A DNA stretch of 64,000 bases from Pseudoalteromonas sp. SMS1 (GTDB lineage Bacteria; Pseudomonadota; Gammaproteobacteria; Enterobacterales; Alteromonadaceae). The stretch spans positions 62,001-126,000 of the forward strand of contig NZ_JAKGBI010000015.1 in assembly GCF_021530565.1 (NCBI RefSeq). Reading direction: 5' to 3'. The notes under the pieces were generated by a model that searched no databases, was not told the DNA's origin, and worked only from the letters and a program-made list of their open reading frames with translations. Both the position numbers and the translations under genes were made by a program. The stretch's first letter is position 1. The number at the start of each line of letters is the position of its first letter. Below are positions 22,298 to 31,703 of this stretch, piece after piece.

Positions 22298-22851
22298 AGT
22301 ACAAAGCTGTTTTTTTAGATAGAGATGGTGTGATCAATCATGATCATGCCTATGTTCACACCATTGATGAGTTTGATTTCATAGACGGGGTTTTTGAAGC
22401 TTGCCAACGTTTTTGCCAAGAAGGGTATAAAATCATCGTGGTGACCAATCAGTCTGGTATTGGTCGAGGTTACTATGATGAACAACAGTTTAACTTGTTG
22501 AGCGAATGGATGTGTCAGCAGTTTGCAATGCATCAAGTTGAGGTGAGTGGTGTGTATTTTTGCCCTCATCACCCTAAAAAAGCCTTGCCGGAATATTTAC
22601 AACGGTGTGATTGTCGCAAGCCTGAACCAGGCATGTTACTGAGAGCCATGCAAGAGCACGATATTGATCCGGCGCAGAGCATCATGGTCGGTGATAAATT
22701 ATCAGACATGGGGGCCGCAAAAGCGGCGGGCGTTACGACTAAAATCCTCGTAAGGTCGGGACAAAAATTTGATGAAGAAGGAGCCTCAGAGGCTGACTTT
22801 GTATGTGATGCACTGTCGGATGTGCCGAACATTTTGTTCAAGGACGCATAA
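22294..22851 (+). CDS. gmhB: D-glycero-beta-D-manno-heptose 1,7-bisphosphate 7-phosphatase
   Basis: HAD-superfamily phosphatase that removes the 7-phosphate between the kinase and adenylyltransferase steps of HldE. 185 aa with the DxD motif FLDRDGVIN (Asp8, Asp10), motif II Thr in VVTNQSGIGRG, the zinc-binding CPHHP...CDCRKPEPGM segment (Cys, His, Cys, Cys), and motif IV VGDKLSDMGAA. It completes the ADP-heptose pathway within the window together with gmhA and hldE. No terminator is obvious after it. Confidence 0.94.
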   Translation: MKYKAVFLDRDGVINHDHAYVHTIDEFDFIDGVFEACQRFCQEGYKIIVVTNQSGIGRGYYDEQQFNLLSEWMCQQFAMHQVEVSGVYFCPHHPKKALPEYLQRCDCRKPEPGMLLRAMQEHDIDPAQSIMVGDKLSDMGAAKAAGVTTKILVRSGQKFDEEGASEADFVCDALSDVPNILFKDA

Positions 22852-23157
22852 ATATTTACAGTTGGCTAAAACAACATAATCACAATTCGTGCATTTAGCT
22901 AGCGAACCTTTTAAAATATACTCAAGTTATGTAATGCATTCATACAAAAACTGAGCAATGAGCTTGGGTATGACTTTTCATTTGGTGTGTATCCGATTTT
23001 TGTTGATTTACTCTAAACACAAGCGTCTAGCGAACAGTGACAAATATACGTGGCAAACCGTGTTGGTTGGCTGCAGTATCATTCGCCAATTCGATAGTGT
23101 GTTCGGTAGCGAAGCAAGTTTTGTTTACACACTCCGTGCAACCAATGGAGACTCTAC
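22852..23157. other. 306-bp gap between gmhB and kbl
   Basis: No gene that I can support. A 67-codon open frame (22958-23161) lacks a ribosome-binding site and a recognisable sequence. The end carries a Shine-Dalgarno ATGGAG before kbl; the gap presumably holds the kbl-tdh promoter, which I could not place with confidence. Confidence 0.5.
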
Positions 23158-24354
23158 ATGAGAGCAGCGGCATTTTACAGCCAACTTCAACAAAAAATAG
23201 AAGAAGTAAAAGCTGAAGGTTTATATAAAAAAGAACGTATTATCACTTCACAGCAACAAGCTGAAATAGCAGTTTCAACAGGTGAAAGTGTAATCAATTT
23301 TTGTGCAAACAACTATTTAGGTTTAGCAAACCACCCAGAGCTAATTGAAGCTGCACAACATGGGCTTTCTGATCACGGCTTTGGTGTTGCCTCAGTACGT
23401 TTCATTTGTGGTACGCAAGATATTCACAAGACGTTGGAAGAAAAAATCAGCGCATTCCTAAAAACAGAAGACACGATTTTATATTCTTCATGTTTTGACG
23501 CAAATGCGGGTTTGTTCGAAACGATTTTAGGCCCAGAAGATGCCATCATTTCTGATTCACTAAATCATGCATCAATCATTGACGGCGTACGTTTATGTAA
23601 AGCGAAACGTTTCCGCTACGCGAACAATGATATGGCTGATTTAGAACAGCAATTGATCGCAGCGACAGAAGCGGGTGCAAAAACCAAGTTAATCGCGACT
23701 GACGGTGTGTTTTCAATGGATGGTGTAATCTGTAACTTAAAAGCGGTTTGTGATCTGGCTGATAAGTACGATGCATTGGTCATGGTCGATGATTCTCACG
23801 CAGTCGGCTTCGTTGGCGAAAATGGTGCAGGCACAGCTGAATACTGTGGTGTTATGGATCGCGTTGACATCATTACGGGTACTTTAGGTAAAGCCCTCGG
23901 CGGTGCATCAGGCGGTTATACATCAGGTAAGAAAGAAATCGTTGAGTGGCTACGCCAGCGTTCGCGCCCATACTTATTCTCAAACTCTTTGGCTCCATCT
24001 ATCGTAACGGCATCTATCCGAGTGTTAGATATGTTAAAAGATGGCAAAGAGCTTCGTGAAAAGTTATGGGAAAATGCGGCATATTTCCGCAGTGAGATGG
24101 AAGCTGCTGGCTTCACTTGTGCAGGTAAAGACCATGCCATTATTCCGGTAATGCTGGGCGATGCAAAAGTCGCGGCAGAAATGTCTGATAGATTGTTGGC
24201 TGAGGGCATTTACGTTATTGGTTTCTCTTTCCCTGTCGTACCAAAAGGTCAAGCACGTATTCGTACACAGATCTCTGCTGCGCACACTAAAGAGCAACTA
24301 GATAAAGCAATCGCTGCATTTATCCGCATTGGTAAAGATTTAGGTGTGATTTAA
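23158..24354 (+). CDS. kbl: 2-amino-3-ketobutyrate CoA ligase (glycine C-acetyltransferase)
   Basis: PLP enzyme that cleaves 2-amino-3-ketobutyrate with CoA into glycine and acetyl-CoA, the second step of threonine catabolism. 398 aa as in E. coli Kbl, with the PLP Lys245 in [14 protein letters not shown] and the conserved [21 protein letters not shown] and VDDSHAVGF blocks. It precedes tdh on the same strand. A terminator-like hairpin between kbl and tdh may reduce read-through, giving a partial polarity. Confidence 0.97.
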   Translation: MRAAAFYSQLQQKIEEVKAEGLYKKERIITSQQQAEIAVSTGESVINFCANNYLGLANHPELIEAAQHGLSDHGFGVASVRFICGTQDIHKTLEEKISAFLKTEDTILYSSCFDANAGLFETILGPEDAIISDSLNHASIIDGVRLCKAKRFRYANNDMADLEQQLIAATEAGAKTKLIATDGVFSMDGVICNLKAVCDLADKYDALVMVDDSHAVGFVGENGAGTAEYCGVMDRVDIITGTLGKALGGASGGYTSGKKEIVEWLRQRSRPYLFSNSLAPSIVTASIRVLDMLKDGKELREKLWENAAYFRSEMEAAGFTCAGKDHAIIPVMLGDAKVAAEMSDRLLAEGIYVIGFSFPVVPKGQARIRTQISAAHTKEQLDKAIAAFIRIGKDLGVI

Positions 24355-24358
24355 TAGC

Positions 24359-24385
24359 TAGGTGCCTTTTTGGCACCTACTTTTT
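24359..24385 (+). terminator. Hairpin with T run between kbl and tdh
   Basis: TAGGTGCC and GGCACCTA form an 8-bp stem around a T loop, followed by CTTTTT. It is inside the expected kbl-tdh operon, so it may act as a partial terminator or an attenuator between the two genes. Confidence 0.7.
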
Positions 24386-24399
24386 AACGAGTGAATATT

Positions 24400-25428
24400 A
24401 TGAAAGCATTATCCAAGTTGAAAGCTGAAGAAGGGATCTGGATGACTGATGTGCCAAAACCAGAAATGGGGCACAATGATCTACTTATCAAGATCCGCAA
24501 AACAGCGATCTGTGGTACGGATGTCCATATCTACAAATGGGATGAGTGGTCCCAAAATACCATTCCTACCCCAATGGTTGTTGGCCATGAATATGTAGGT
24601 GAGATTGTTGATATGGGCCAAGAGGTTCGAGGATTCAATGTTGGAGATCGCGTATCCGGAGAAGGCCATATTACATGTGGGCACTGTCGTAACTGTCGCG
24701 CAGGACGCGTTCATTTATGTCGCAACACGATTGGTGTCGGTGTAAATAGAGAAGGTTCTTTCGCAGAATACCTTGTGATCCCTGCATATAATGCATTTAA
24801 GATTCCAGACAATATTTCAGATGAATTAGCATCTATCTTTGACCCGTTTGGCAATGCTGTTCATACCGCACTTTCATTCGATTTAGTGGGTGAAGACGTG
24901 TTGATTACTGGTGCGGGCCCAATTGGCATTATGGCTGCTGCGGTAGCTAAGCATGTTGGTGCACGTCATGTAGTCATAACGGATGTAAATGAGTACCGCC
25001 TAGAGCTTGCAAGAAAAATGGGGGCAACAAAAGCTGTCAACGTCGCAACTGAAAAGCTCGAAGATGTGATGCAGGAACTCGGTATGACAGAGGGCTTCGA
25101 TGTTGGGTTAGAAATGTCAGGGGTACCTGTTGCGTTCAATAGCATGCTCAACAACATGAACCATGGCGGAAAAATTGCTATGTTAGGCATTCCTCCAAGC
25201 GATATGGCCGTTGATTGGAATCAAGTCATTTTTAAAGGGCTTGTAATCAAAGGTATTTATGGGCGAGAGATGTTTGAGACTTGGTACAAGATGGCAAGCC
25301 TCATCCAGTCGGGCTTAAACCTAGAGCCGATAATCACTCATGAGTTTCATGTTGATGATTTCCAAAAAGGCTTTGATACAATGATATCTGGCCAATCAGG
25401 CAAAGTAATTTTGAATTGGGCTGAGTAA
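24400..25428 (+). CDS. tdh: L-threonine 3-dehydrogenase
   Basis: Zinc- and NAD-dependent dehydrogenase that oxidises threonine to 2-amino-3-ketobutyrate, the substrate of Kbl. I take the ATG at [10 protein letters not shown] (342 aa, E. coli 341) rather than the upstream in-frame GTG. The catalytic Cys38 is in ICGTDVHIY, His and Glu of GHEYVGE follow, the structural zinc cysteines are at 93, 96, 99 and 107, and the Rossmann loop is [10 protein letters not shown]. Near-identical to E. coli Tdh in many stretches, so the call is firm. Confidence 0.97.
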   Translation: MKALSKLKAEEGIWMTDVPKPEMGHNDLLIKIRKTAICGTDVHIYKWDEWSQNTIPTPMVVGHEYVGEIVDMGQEVRGFNVGDRVSGEGHITCGHCRNCRAGRVHLCRNTIGVGVNREGSFAEYLVIPAYNAFKIPDNISDELASIFDPFGNAVHTALSFDLVGEDVLITGAGPIGIMAAAVAKHVGARHVVITDVNEYRLELARKMGATKAVNVATEKLEDVMQELGMTEGFDVGLEMSGVPVAFNSMLNNMNHGGKIAMLGIPPSDMAVDWNQVIFKGLVIKGIYGREMFETWYKMASLIQSGLNLEPIITHEFHVDDFQKGFDTMISGQSGKVILNWAE

Positions 25429-25460
25429 GTTAAGTTACTGTTGAACGCCCATAAAGTGTG

Positions 25461-25493
25461 ATTGCGGTTAGTGAGTTTATGATTAACCGCAAT
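25461..25493. repeat. 10-bp inverted repeat between tdh and glpE
   Basis: ATTGCGGTTA and TAACCGCAAT, perfect, with a 13-nt AT-rich spacer. No T run follows on either strand, so it looks more like an RNA stem or a protein-binding site than a terminator. It lies 27 nt before the glpE start. Confidence 0.5.
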
Positions 25494-25519
25494 AATAAAA
25501 GATTTTTAAAGAGAGTAAG

Positions 25520-25837
25520 ATGTCTTTTAAACATATCACCACAGAACAAACTCATGAAATGATGTCTCGCGAAGACGTTGTGATTGCAGATATTCGTGAC
25601 CCTAATTCATATTCTGCCGGACATATCCCAGGTTCCGAGCACCTTTCCAATGAGAATCTCGCGCAATTTATGCAGGAAAAGGAGTTTGAACAACCGATCA
25701 TTATCGTATGTTATCATGGGATCAGCTCGCAAAATGCAGCGAATTATTTGGTCGAGCAAGGTTTTGAAGATGTGTACAGCATGGATGGTGGGTTTACCCA
25801 GTGGGAACAATCTCAACCAAATAGTATCGAAAGATGA
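25520..25837 (+). CDS. glpE: Thiosulfate sulfurtransferase GlpE (single-domain rhodanese)
   Basis: Transfers sulfane sulfur from thiosulfate to cyanide or thiols such as thioredoxin. The 105-aa single rhodanese domain has the active-site loop CYHGIS with Cys64 and the DIRDPNSY and GHIPGSEH blocks. It overlaps glpG by 4 nt (ATGA). In E. coli glpE-glpG follow the glpR/glpD region; there is no glp gene in this window, so the names reflect homology only. Confidence 0.9.
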   Translation: MSFKHITTEQTHEMMSREDVVIADIRDPNSYSAGHIPGSEHLSNENLAQFMQEKEFEQPIIIVCYHGISSQNAANYLVEQGFEDVYSMDGGFTQWEQSQPNSIER

Positions 25838-26655
25838 GAGTCCTAGGCTCCTTTTCTGACCCGAGGGCGGTTCAAGGAGTCTCTGACTACCTAAAAACTC
25901 AAGGCATTGAGTGTACATTGCGCAGTGAAGATGGCCACGTCGTCACTGTGTGGGTCAAAGAACAAGATTATCAGCAAGCTGTGCCCATTTGGAATGCGTT
26001 TCTTAAAGACCCTAGCGGTAAAAAATACAGCCAAGCTTCTTGGTTGGTGGGGGCCACGAATAGCCCTTTGAAGTATGAAAGTACAGACTTAAATTTATTT
26101 ACGCGATTTCTTCGTCTCAACTGGCTCCTGCAAGCCGTTACCATCATCAGTATTTTATTGTTTGCCAGCTTTTTTATTTTTGACGCCACACGCATTTTTA
26201 ATGCACTAAAGTTTCATATCGACAAGCCCTTGACTTGGTTTACCCCAGCTTTGGTGCATTTTGGCATTATTCACCTACTGTTTAACCTTAGTTGGTGGTT
26301 GCATTTAGGTAATCAAATCATTAGTAGAACAAGCTTTTATACCTTATCTGGGCTCTTTTTAACCAGTGCATTAATCAGTAATTGGGCACAGTTTTTAATG
26401 GTTGATGCCGAGTTTGGCGGGCTCAGTGGTGTCGTTTATGCGCAGTTAGGCTTTTGTTGGGTATACTCATCGCTTCATAAACATCAGCCACCCATTCTGT
26501 CGAAGCCAGTCATTGGCTTGATGTTAGTTTGGATGGTGTTGGGGTTTGCCGATGTGCTCTTTATCAGTATGGCCAACTGGGCCCATCTGTTTGGTTTGCT
26601 ATCAGGGGTAGGCATTGCCTTTTTACATGCGCAGGTTAATGGTAGAGATACTTAG
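25834..26655 (+). CDS. glpG: Rhomboid intramembrane serine protease GlpG
   Basis: Rhomboid protease of the inner membrane, 273 aa (E. coli 276). An N-terminal cytoplasmic domain of ~95 residues precedes six membrane helices. The catalytic pair is Ser199 in FGGLSG (GxSG) and His251 in NWAHLFG, with the oxyanion-side His147 and Asn151 in HLLFN. It overlaps glpE at its start and the oppositely oriented FliL-like gene by 20 nt at its end. Confidence 0.94.
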   Translation: MRVLGSFSDPRAVQGVSDYLKTQGIECTLRSEDGHVVTVWVKEQDYQQAVPIWNAFLKDPSGKKYSQASWLVGATNSPLKYESTDLNLFTRFLRLNWLLQAVTIISILLFASFFIFDATRIFNALKFHIDKPLTWFTPALVHFGIIHLLFNLSWWLHLGNQIISRTSFYTLSGLFLTSALISNWAQFLMVDAEFGGLSGVVYAQLGFCWVYSSLHKHQPPILSKPVIGLMLVWMVLGFADVLFISMANWAHLFGLLSGVGIAFLHAQVNGRDT

Positions 26656-27031
26656 TAAATAACACTTCTCTGATAATTTCTTGCCCAGTCTCTTCTTTTA
26701 GCAGTGATTTAAGCTTGGCTGCACAACGTTGCCTTATTTCTTCACGACCAGTAAGAGATTTGATTGTTTCTTCAGGCTCCTTACTGAGAATTTGAACGAC
26801 CGCATCTCGAAGTAAGGGGGTATGGTGTTCCACAACGGCAATATTAGAGATGTCGTCCAGCATCAGATCGATAGTGACTCTCACATACCCTAACTTCTTA
26901 TTAGATTGGCCGATATAATTAGTGATGATATCGGGTTCGAAGCCAAAATAGCCAACAGTTGACTCAGCTTTAAGCTTAAAACTCAAGGTGCTTACCAATA
27001 GTGCTATTAACAATAAATGAAAACGAACCAT
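26636..27031 (-). CDS. FliL-like secreted protein (orphan)
   Basis: A 131-aa protein with a cleavable-type signal (residues ~1-22, ending LKAES), then the FliL core: YFGFEPDIITNY, LGYVRVTIDLML and LRDAVVQILS, where FliL proteins control flagellar stator function. True FliL has a membrane anchor that stays in place and a flagellar operon; here the gene stands alone beside glpG with no other flagellar gene in the window. It may be a second, non-flagellar paralogue. The call rests on pattern similarity. Confidence 0.72.
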   Translation of the reverse strand: MVRFHLLLIALLVSTLSFKLKAESTVGYFGFEPDIITNYIGQSNKKLGYVRVTIDLMLDDISNIAVVEHHTPLLRDAVVQILSKEPEETIKSLTGREEIRQRCAAKLKSLLKEETGQEIIREVLFTKYLYH

Positions 27032-27184
27032 AATTGCCTAAAAAAGTAACCAAATATCAATAATAAGCTTAGTTTATACTTAAATCTAAAACATGAACAG
27101 CAGGCAATAAGATAATCACGAACTTTTTTGCATTGCTAAGCTTTGGTATGATGGCGGCGATTGAATCTTTATTGAATAATTGAA

Positions 27185-27718
27185 TTGCTAAAAAATCCTA
27201 TTTCCCTAGATTATCAGTGGTGTGGCGTTAACCAACTGAAAGAAGATGCACCTACGTGGTTGCACGATAGACTAGTTGAGCAGGGGTCCTTGACTGCTTT
27301 ACTCAAACGTCAGTGTGCGCAGTTTAGCGTACAGGTGTTAGATGAGAAGTTGATGACACCGCCACAAAGCATTGCAAAGCTGCTTGGCACAGGGCTGGAA
27401 CAAAGCTTGTGTAGAGAAGTACTGTTGTTATGTGACAATGCGCCTCATGTATACGCGCAGAGTTGGATAACTGATGAAGCGAATGAGCTAGGACTGAGCA
27501 ATGTCGGCAATAAGCCTTTAGGAGAAAGACTATTCCAAGAGTCTGATTGGCACCGAGGTGAGCTTGAAGTGTGTCACATTGAATGTGCTGAGAGCCAAAA
27601 GCAACTAGCAGAGTTGTTTTGTGCATCTTTAGGACCTTTGTTTGCGAGGCGAAGCATATTCACCAATCAAAATGCTAAAGTTTTGGTGTGCGAAATATTC
27701 AACAATGGAATTGAATAA
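27185..27718 (+). CDS. ubiC: Chorismate lyase
   Basis: Splits chorismate into 4-hydroxybenzoate and pyruvate, the first step of ubiquinone synthesis. 177 aa, with the family blocks EVLLLCDNAPHVYAQSWI, NKPLGERLF and LFARRSIF, matching E. coli UbiC REILLC, KTPLGRYLF and LWGRRSRL. The start is TTG, the only initiation codon after an in-frame stop 10 nt upstream, and has no strong Shine-Dalgarno. It abuts ubiA directly (TAA then ATG), so the two are co-transcribed. Confidence 0.9.
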   Translation: MLKNPISLDYQWCGVNQLKEDAPTWLHDRLVEQGSLTALLKRQCAQFSVQVLDEKLMTPPQSIAKLLGTGLEQSLCREVLLLCDNAPHVYAQSWITDEANELGLSNVGNKPLGERLFQESDWHRGELEVCHIECAESQKQLAELFCASLGPLFARRSIFTNQNAKVLVCEIFNNGIE

Positions 27719-28582
27719 ATGAAAAGTTCGGTATTGCAACTCTCAAATTATCCAGAATACAAGCAGCTTATGAGACTGGATAAACCCATAGGAACATTTT
27801 TACTTTTATGGCCAACAATGTGGAGTGTGTGGTTGGCCTCAAATGGTTCACCTAGCCTATTGCATATATTTGTATTTGCAATGGGGACTTTCCTAATGCG
27901 AAGTGCTGGTTGCGTTATCAATGATTTTGCAGATAGAAAAGTCGACGGGGCCGTAAAACGGACCGCTCAGCGACCCTTGGCGCGTGGTGCTGTGTCATCA
28001 AAAGAAGCATTGTATCTATTTTTCGTTCTTGTTATTGCTTCTTTTGCATTGGTGTTGTTGTTGAATTGGCAAACGATTTTGCTTTCGGTAGGTGGTCTAA
28101 TTTTAGCTGCAATGTATCCTTTTATGAAGCGTTACACACACTTACCTCAGGTAGTTTTAGGGGCGGCTTTCAGCTGGGGGATCCCTATGTCGTTTATGGC
28201 AGCGTCGGGAGAAGTGCCTATGCTTGCATGGTATCTATTTTTTGCGAATTTATTATGGACGGTTGCGTACGATACCATGTATGCCATGGTGGATAGAGAT
28301 GATGATTTGAAGATTGGGATTAAATCAACCGCGATTTTGTTTGGGAAATGGGACAGACATATTATTGCACTCTTAAATCTGTGCTTTATGGCAATTATGG
28401 CCAGTGTTGCATTAATGACCGAGTTAGGAATGTGGTTTTGGATTGCATTTAGCATCGCTGCGATGATTTTAATGTATTTGCAAAAAGAAATCGTCACCCG
28501 AGATCGTGAGGCTTGCTTTAAAGCATTCTTAAACAACAATTACGTTGGAATGGTACTCTTTGTAGGCGTTTTGTTTGGCTGA
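27719..28582 (+). CDS. ubiA: 4-hydroxybenzoate octaprenyltransferase
   Basis: Inner-membrane prenyltransferase that attaches the polyprenyl tail to 4-hydroxybenzoate. 287 aa with about nine membrane helices, first Asp-rich motif NDFADRKVD and second [13 protein letters not shown], both needed for magnesium-diphosphate binding. Together with ubiC it forms the first two steps of ubiquinone synthesis. A hairpin follows. Confidence 0.95.
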   Translation: MKSSVLQLSNYPEYKQLMRLDKPIGTFLLLWPTMWSVWLASNGSPSLLHIFVFAMGTFLMRSAGCVINDFADRKVDGAVKRTAQRPLARGAVSSKEALYLFFVLVIASFALVLLLNWQTILLSVGGLILAAMYPFMKRYTHLPQVVLGAAFSWGIPMSFMAASGEVPMLAWYLFFANLLWTVAYDTMYAMVDRDDDLKIGIKSTAILFGKWDRHIIALLNLCFMAIMASVALMTELGMWFWIAFSIAAMILMYLQKEIVTRDREACFKAFLNNNYVGMVLFVGVLFG

Positions 28583-28586
28583 CACT

Positions 28587-28615
28587 GCCCACATCTAAAT
28601 ATTTAGGATGTGGGC
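28587..28615. terminator. Hairpin between ubiA and the LysR gene
   Basis: GCCCACATC and GATGTGGGC form a 9-bp stem; AAATATTT fills the loop. No long T run follows, only TTGG. It lies between convergent genes, so a terminator is likely. Confidence 0.6.
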
Positions 28616-28639
28616 TTGGTGCGTCAAGTAGAAGAGAAA

Positions 28640-29548
28640 TTAAGAATGCACTGGCGCACTATTCATTTGTAATTGACCTGCGGTTTTTTCGATGAGCTTA
28701 AGCAGGCTACTTACATGGGTGTTACCACTAATCTGGTGGTTGGTATTGATTACTAACTGCTCATGACTATCGTCTTTGTTAGTCTTTAATAGTGCCAGTT
28801 CAGGATCTTGTGCGATAGTCTTTGAATGTTCAATGCTCGCAATTGCAAAGCTTTGACTGCATTTCAATCCGTCAATAACCTGTGTGATATTTCCTATCTT
28901 AACACTCGTTGACTTATTAAGACCTTCTACCGCTTCGTTTAGCATACTCTGCACTTGCTTCGATTGAGAAAAACAACCGTACATAGGGTACTGAGACAAT
29001 TCAGCCCTGCGAATGCAGTCTTGTGATGCAAGGGGGTGCATCTTGGAAACGAATAAAATAAGCTGATCAGGCAAATGAATATCACTGATTAAGCTTGTTG
29101 CAGAAGAAAGGTATACACTAATATCTACTTCACCCAACTGAACTTTTCTGGTCAATTCATGTTCATCAAGCAGTTGCATCTCGATCTTAACATTAGGGTA
29201 GTCAGCCAAGAATTTACCACACGACATAGGCACAATTTCACTGGCTTTTGCTGTGTAGCCTACAACTAGTTTTTGTTGATCGCGCCCAAATAAGCTCTGC
29301 TTAATTGTGTTTTTGGTCACATCAAGTTCACTCAGTGTGGCTTTGCAATAGTTTAGGAACAGCTCTCCTTGTTCAGTTAATTTCACTGATCGTGTTGAGC
29401 GCTTTACGAGCTCACACCCAATTTCATCCTCCAGAGTCTGTATGCTTCTGGTCAATGCAGAAGTACTGATCTGTGTTTGTTCGGCAGCTTGTCTAAAATG
29501 ACGAAGGTTGCCAAGAGCAACAAATTGCTCAAGTTGTTCAAATCTCAT
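28640..29548 (-). CDS. LysR-family transcriptional regulator
   Basis: A 302-aa LysR-type activator/repressor. Residues 1-~60 form the winged helix-turn-helix (QLEQFVALGNLRHFRQAAEQ), then a linker helix and a substrate-binding domain from about residue 90. No divergent target gene is next to it (ubiA is convergent and the HD-GYP gene reads in the same direction), so the regulated operon and ligand cannot be guessed. Within the recognition helix TSALTRSIQTLEDEIG is typical of the family. Confidence 0.9.
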   Translation of the reverse strand: MRFEQLEQFVALGNLRHFRQAAEQTQISTSALTRSIQTLEDEIGCELVKRSTRSVKLTEQGELFLNYCKATLSELDVTKNTIKQSLFGRDQQKLVVGYTAKASEIVPMSCGKFLADYPNVKIEMQLLDEHELTRKVQLGEVDISVYLSSATSLISDIHLPDQLILFVSKMHPLASQDCIRRAELSQYPMYGCFSQSKQVQSMLNEAVEGLNKSTSVKIGNITQVIDGLKCSQSFAIASIEHSKTIAQDPELALLKTNKDDSHEQLVINTNHQISGNTHVSSLLKLIEKTAGQLQMNSAPVHS

Positions 29549-29658
29549 TTGAAATTCCTTTTATTTCAACAAAAATGCAATCATAACGTTGATTTCCTAA
29601 TACTAATACAGATTAAGGAAACATCCAAGTGAATTTTTTACATTTCGCTTACAAAGTT

Positions 29659-31185
29659 TTAGTCGGGATGGTTATCCCTGATTAATATGAATTGTTCCAG
29701 ATTATTTATAAATAAATCAACTAATTTGGGATCAAATTGCTTGGATTTTTGAGATTTAATCTCAGAAATGATTTTTTCCATCGGCCAAGCAATTTTGTAG
29801 CATCGTTTACTTCCGAGTGCATCGAAAACATCCGCTAACGCAGTAATCCTGCCCACTATATCAATATTTTCGCCGCTTAATCCTTGAGGATATCCGCTGC
29901 CATCCCACTTTTCATGATGCTGATGGGCAATTGTTGCGCCACATTGCAAAATTTCATTCGTAGAATTTTTCAATATCTCGTACCCTAATTGCGCATGTGT
30001 TTGCATTAATTCCCATTCGTCACTAGTAAGCTTGCCTGGCTTGTTGAGGATGACATCAGGTATGCCTATTTTGCCAATATCATGCAATGGAGACGCCATC
30101 TTAATAATTTCTGCCCTGTAGCTATTGATACCATATAATTCGGCAAGCAATTTGCTGTACATCGCAACCCGCTTTACATGAGAGCCAGTTTCTTTAGAAC
30201 GTTTTTCGACAGCTTCGCCCAAAATGTATGAGAGTTCACGCTGTGATTCCTTGACCGTTTCTCGGAGTTTTAAATTGTCATGAGCCAATGCTATGTTGTT
30301 TGCAAAAAACTCTAGTAGTTGGCAGTCGGTACTTCGTAAGGAACTCTTTTTACTGACATAAAGCATCGTTTCTAGGCCACCTTTTGAGGTGAAATAGCCA
30401 ACATATTCATTGCAAGACTTGCAAGAAGTTTTTCTATTGTGTGTTTCGATAAAGAGATTCTTCACATTGCTAGGGATTTTTTCTGAACTGGGCTCGACGC
30501 CTTCACCAGATGCTGCAAGCAACTTAAACTGTGAGCCTGAGTCGGTTTGCCTATTAGTCGCCGCGGCACAATATATTTCTGAGTCAGACAAGCCAAGCAC
30601 TTGCGCAACATGATCTAGGATGGTCGAGGCAAAATCATGAACATTGTCGCATTCCAAAAAGCTTGATGAAGCAGCAATAATGCGCTCTAGTCCTTTTTTA
30701 TGTAGTTCAATTGTTTGCAAATCTCGATGTGAACGCAAAGCGGAATATAACAGTGTCTTGAGTTTAACGGCGGTGAGCTCTGTCTTATTCTTGTAGTCGT
30801 TAATATCGTAATCACGTATGACTGATTCCTCGGGGGCTTCTCCTGGTTGCCCCGTTCTTAAGATAAGTCGAATATCATGATTGGCAATGTCGTTTCGAAT
30901 AAACTTAATGAGGTCCAATCCGGCATGGTTGTTTTCCATGACAACATCAATCAAACCCACAGAGATGGAGTTGTCACTTTCGAGAATTTCCATTGCTTGT
31001 TGGGCTGAATAGGCATGATGAAATCGCAGCGACTTTTCTTCGAATCTAAAGTCTGAAAGGACCAACTTGGTAACTTGATGGATGTCTTCCTCATCGTCAA
31101 CGACAAGGACATCCCAGAAGGCGTCATCTTTTGGAATTTGCGCTTCTTCTCTTAGTTGTTCATTTGAAAAAAGAAAACCACTCAC
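29659..31185 (-). CDS. Response regulator with HD-GYP cyclic-di-GMP phosphodiesterase domain
   Basis: A 508-aa regulator: receiver domain ~25-150 (LVVDDEEDIHQV, phospho-Asp in VGLIDVVMEN), then a DUF3369-like sensor segment with paired cysteines (SCKSCNEY), then an HD-GYP domain at ~315-500. The metal site HDIGKIGIPD and the HHEKWDGSGYPQGL motif are complete, so it should hydrolyse c-di-GMP. The Cys-rich segment hints at a metal or redox signal, which is inference. No histidine kinase gene is adjacent. A GGDEF protein at 49.5 kb makes the window carry both signs of c-di-GMP control. Confidence 0.93.
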   Translation of the reverse strand: MSGFLFSNEQLREEAQIPKDDAFWDVLVVDDEEDIHQVTKLVLSDFRFEEKSLRFHHAYSAQQAMEILESDNSISVGLIDVVMENNHAGLDLIKFIRNDIANHDIRLILRTGQPGEAPEESVIRDYDINDYKNKTELTAVKLKTLLYSALRSHRDLQTIELHKKGLERIIAASSSFLECDNVHDFASTILDHVAQVLGLSDSEIYCAAATNRQTDSGSQFKLLAASGEGVEPSSEKIPSNVKNLFIETHNRKTSCKSCNEYVGYFTSKGGLETMLYVSKKSSLRSTDCQLLEFFANNIALAHDNLKLRETVKESQRELSYILGEAVEKRSKETGSHVKRVAMYSKLLAELYGINSYRAEIIKMASPLHDIGKIGIPDVILNKPGKLTSDEWELMQTHAQLGYEILKNSTNEILQCGATIAHQHHEKWDGSGYPQGLSGENIDIVGRITALADVFDALGSKRCYKIAWPMEKIISEIKSQKSKQFDPKLVDLFINNLEQFILIRDNHPD

Positions 31186-31242
31186 AAACGGCCCGCCTGT
31201 TACTGTTGTTATAGTCAGTATAGTCAGGCCAAGGAGAGATGC

Positions 31243-31641
31243 TTACTCTTGTAGTGGCTTTTTTTCGATATTGTTTAGTTCTATTTCTATCGCGTCACAT
31301 GAAATATGTATCTCATAGAGAGAGAGAATAAGGGATGCGATTAAACAACATAGGCTTGCACCAAACAAAATAATACCGAGGAGATTGACCTCTATAAACA
31401 ACGCAAACATAGACAGTGTACAAAGCAAAAACGAAAACACGCCCCAAGCCTGCATTAAACGAATGAGTTTTATCCGTTTTTTTAAATTATTGATCTGTTG
31501 TACCACGAGTGGGCGCAAGGTCTCCCCTTCTCGAGCATTGAGCTCTCGTATTAGTTGAGCAAGTACAAGAAAGCGGTTGGTATAAGCTAGTAATAAGAGA
31601 GAAATTGCGGGAAAAAGCAGTCCCGGAGTTGTGAGAGTCAT
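31243..31641 (-). CDS. DUF2721 family membrane protein
   Basis: 132-aa protein with three predicted membrane helices (~5-25, 65-85, 88-110) and a cytoplasmic charged linker (REGETLRPLVVQQINNLKKR). The block PGLLFPAISLLLLAYTNRFL matches the DUF2721 family, whose function is unknown. It is divergent from the DUF2007 gene. There is no catalytic motif. Confidence 0.8.
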   Translation of the reverse strand: MTLTTPGLLFPAISLLLLAYTNRFLVLAQLIRELNAREGETLRPLVVQQINNLKKRIKLIRLMQAWGVFSFLLCTLSMFALFIEVNLLGIILFGASLCCLIASLILSLYEIHISCDAIEIELNNIEKKPLQE

Positions 31642-31703
31642 AGAGCTCTTCCAATTTACACACTACAATATTGTTTATGATAGCAAAATTAGATTTGGAC
31701 GCT

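Noticed and set aside
22958..23161. 67-codon ORF before kbl
   Set aside because: No ribosome-binding site, no recognisable sequence, and it runs into the kbl start.
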